Below, piece after piece: positions 4,534 to 5,293 of a stretch of DNA of 5,293 bases. Below the pieces are notes generated by a model. The model was not told the origin of the DNA. It searched no databases and saw only the letters and a program-made list of their open reading frames with translations. Both the position numbers and the translations under genes were made by a program. Within the stretch, counting starts at the first letter, position 1; each line of letters starts with the position of its first letter. This stretch comes from Rubrobacter sp. (GTDB taxonomy: Bacteria; Actinomycetota; Rubrobacteria; Rubrobacterales; Rubrobacteraceae): positions 1 through 5,293 of the forward strand of contig JADDKG010000145.1 of assembly GCA_020253895.1 (NCBI GenBank), in the 5' to 3' direction.

Positions 4534-5293
4534 CAGCGTCCCCAGGGAGCTGGGCGCTGCTGGAGCTTGCGGATGTCACGCAACAGGGCTGCCTGGCTCA
4601 TGTCCTCCACCGTGAGCATGCCCACCAGCTCCCCGTCCTCGACCACGGGGATGGCCCGCAGGCCGCTCTCCTGCAGGAGCTTCTGCCCCTCGGCGAACAG
4701 GTCGGCATCCGGGGAGATGGTGGGGAACTCGGTGCGCATGATCTGGCGCACCTCCCTGAAACGGTCCGGAGAGTGGGCGGCGGCCATGATCTCGTTGCGG
4801 GTGAGCATACCCACGAGCCGCCCGTTTTCGTCTACCACCGGGAAGTCCATCTGATATCCGTGGATGACGGAGTCGAGAACCTGGCCGAAGGTGTGCCAGG
4901 GGGTCACCGTCTCGGTCCGCCGCCGGGTACCCATGACGTCCCGGACGGTGAGCCCGCGCATCAGCTCCCGCTGGCGGACGAGCTCGGCTTCGCCACCGGC
5001 GCCGAAGAAGATGAAGACGGCGATGAGCACCAGAAGCAGGTTCCCGCTCAGAAGCCCATACAGGAAGAATAGCAGGGCGAACCCCTGCCCCACGGCCGAG
5101 GAGATATCCGTGGCCCGCACCGGTCCCATCCGGGTGGCGAGCAGGCCCCGCAGCACCCGGCCGCCGTCCATGGGGAAGGCCGGGATCAGGTTGAAGACCG
5201 CGAGCAGCACGTTCACGACCCCGAGAAAGGAGAAGAACTGCCCCACGGAGTCGGCGGCAGAAACGAAGCCCGTGGCGCTGAAGGGAGGAGACC
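4533..5293 (-). CDS. Site-2-type membrane metalloprotease (M50) with tandem CBS domains, C-terminal part
   Basis: The frame is open to the right edge, so the 5' part is missing; 252 residues are visible. The GTG at 5246 is internal, because the frame continues upstream. Visible residues 25-45 contain NVLLAVFNLIPAFPMDGGR, the second conserved M50 motif, whose Asp (residue 42) is the third zinc ligand; the HExxH motif should lie off the window. Hydrophobic stretches near 64-84 (VGQGFALLFFLYGLL) and 84-98 (NLLLVLIAVFIFFG) are the final membrane helices. After a linker come two CBS domains, about 114-172 (LTVRDVMG...GYQMDFPVVDENGRLVGMLTRNEI) and 180-240 (EVRQIMRTEFPTIS...LRAIPVVEDGELVGMLTVEDM). 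CBS pairs usually bind adenine nucleotides and regulate the attached enzyme. The family cuts membrane-embedded substrates such as anti-sigma factors; the substrate here is unknown. Its stop overlaps the next gene start by one base. Confidence 0.92.
   Translation of the reverse strand, partial: SPPFSATGFVSAADSVGQFFSFLGVVNVLLAVFNLIPAFPMDGGRVLRGLLATRMGPVRATDISSAVGQGFALLFFLYGLLSGNLLLVLIAVFIFFGAGGEAELVRQRELMRGLTVRDVMGTRRRTETVTPWHTFGQVLDSVIHGYQMDFPVVDENGRLVGMLTRNEIMAAAHSPDRFREVRQIMRTEFPTISPDADLFAEGQKLLQESGLRAIPVVEDGELVGMLTVEDMSQAALLRDIRKLQQRPAPWGR

Noticed and set aside
3985..4854. Plus-strand open frame of 289 codons spanning the BtuF-like and protease genes
   Set aside because: It crosses two well-supported minus-strand genes and their overlap, and has no recognisable motif or protein-like composition; it is a shadow of high GC.

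Overview
This is a GC-rich stretch (about 70% G+C by eye) with dense gene packing and GTG/TTG starts. Arg AGG and Ile ATA codons occur beside otherwise GC-ending codons. Codon use and protein style suggest a high-GC actinobacterium, and Rubrobacter or a relative is my best guess. That placement is inferred from codon style and gene type; there is no rRNA or other taxonomic marker here.

The layout is three strand blocks. Block 1 (1-1313, minus strand) reads in transcription order: a hotdog-fold acyl-CoA thioesterase, a headless C-terminal piece of a sodium:solute symporter starting a few bases after the thioesterase stop, and the N-terminal half of a DPPY-type DNA methyltransferase that runs off the left edge. 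Block 2 (1396-2958, plus strand) holds a 444-residue protein built almost entirely of TPR repeats, followed 6 bases later by a 73-residue two-helix membrane protein. Block 3 (2960-5293, minus strand) reads: the C-terminal part of a site-2-type membrane metalloprotease with a tandem CBS module (running off the right edge), a BtuF-like substrate-binding protein that lacks a signal peptide and overlaps it by one base (TGATG), and an HD-domain phosphohydrolase.

Blocks 1 and 2 diverge from an 82-bp AT-richer gap. It holds a strong Shine-Dalgarno site for the TTG-started thioesterase, a -10-like box for each direction, and a 14-bp palindrome resembling a LacI/CcpA-type operator between them. The TPR gene has no ribosome binding site, and an extended -10 sits 8 bp before its ATG, which predicts a leaderless mRNA. 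Blocks 2 and 3 converge with one base between their stop codons, leaving no room for a terminator outside the genes.

I see no CRISPR array, RNA gene, insertion sequence or defence island. The points most worth a second look are the decapitated symporter, the signal-less orphan cobalamin-binding-like protein co-translated with a membrane protease, the compact divergent control region, and the methyltransferase start, where the best ATG and Shine-Dalgarno site are one base out of frame.
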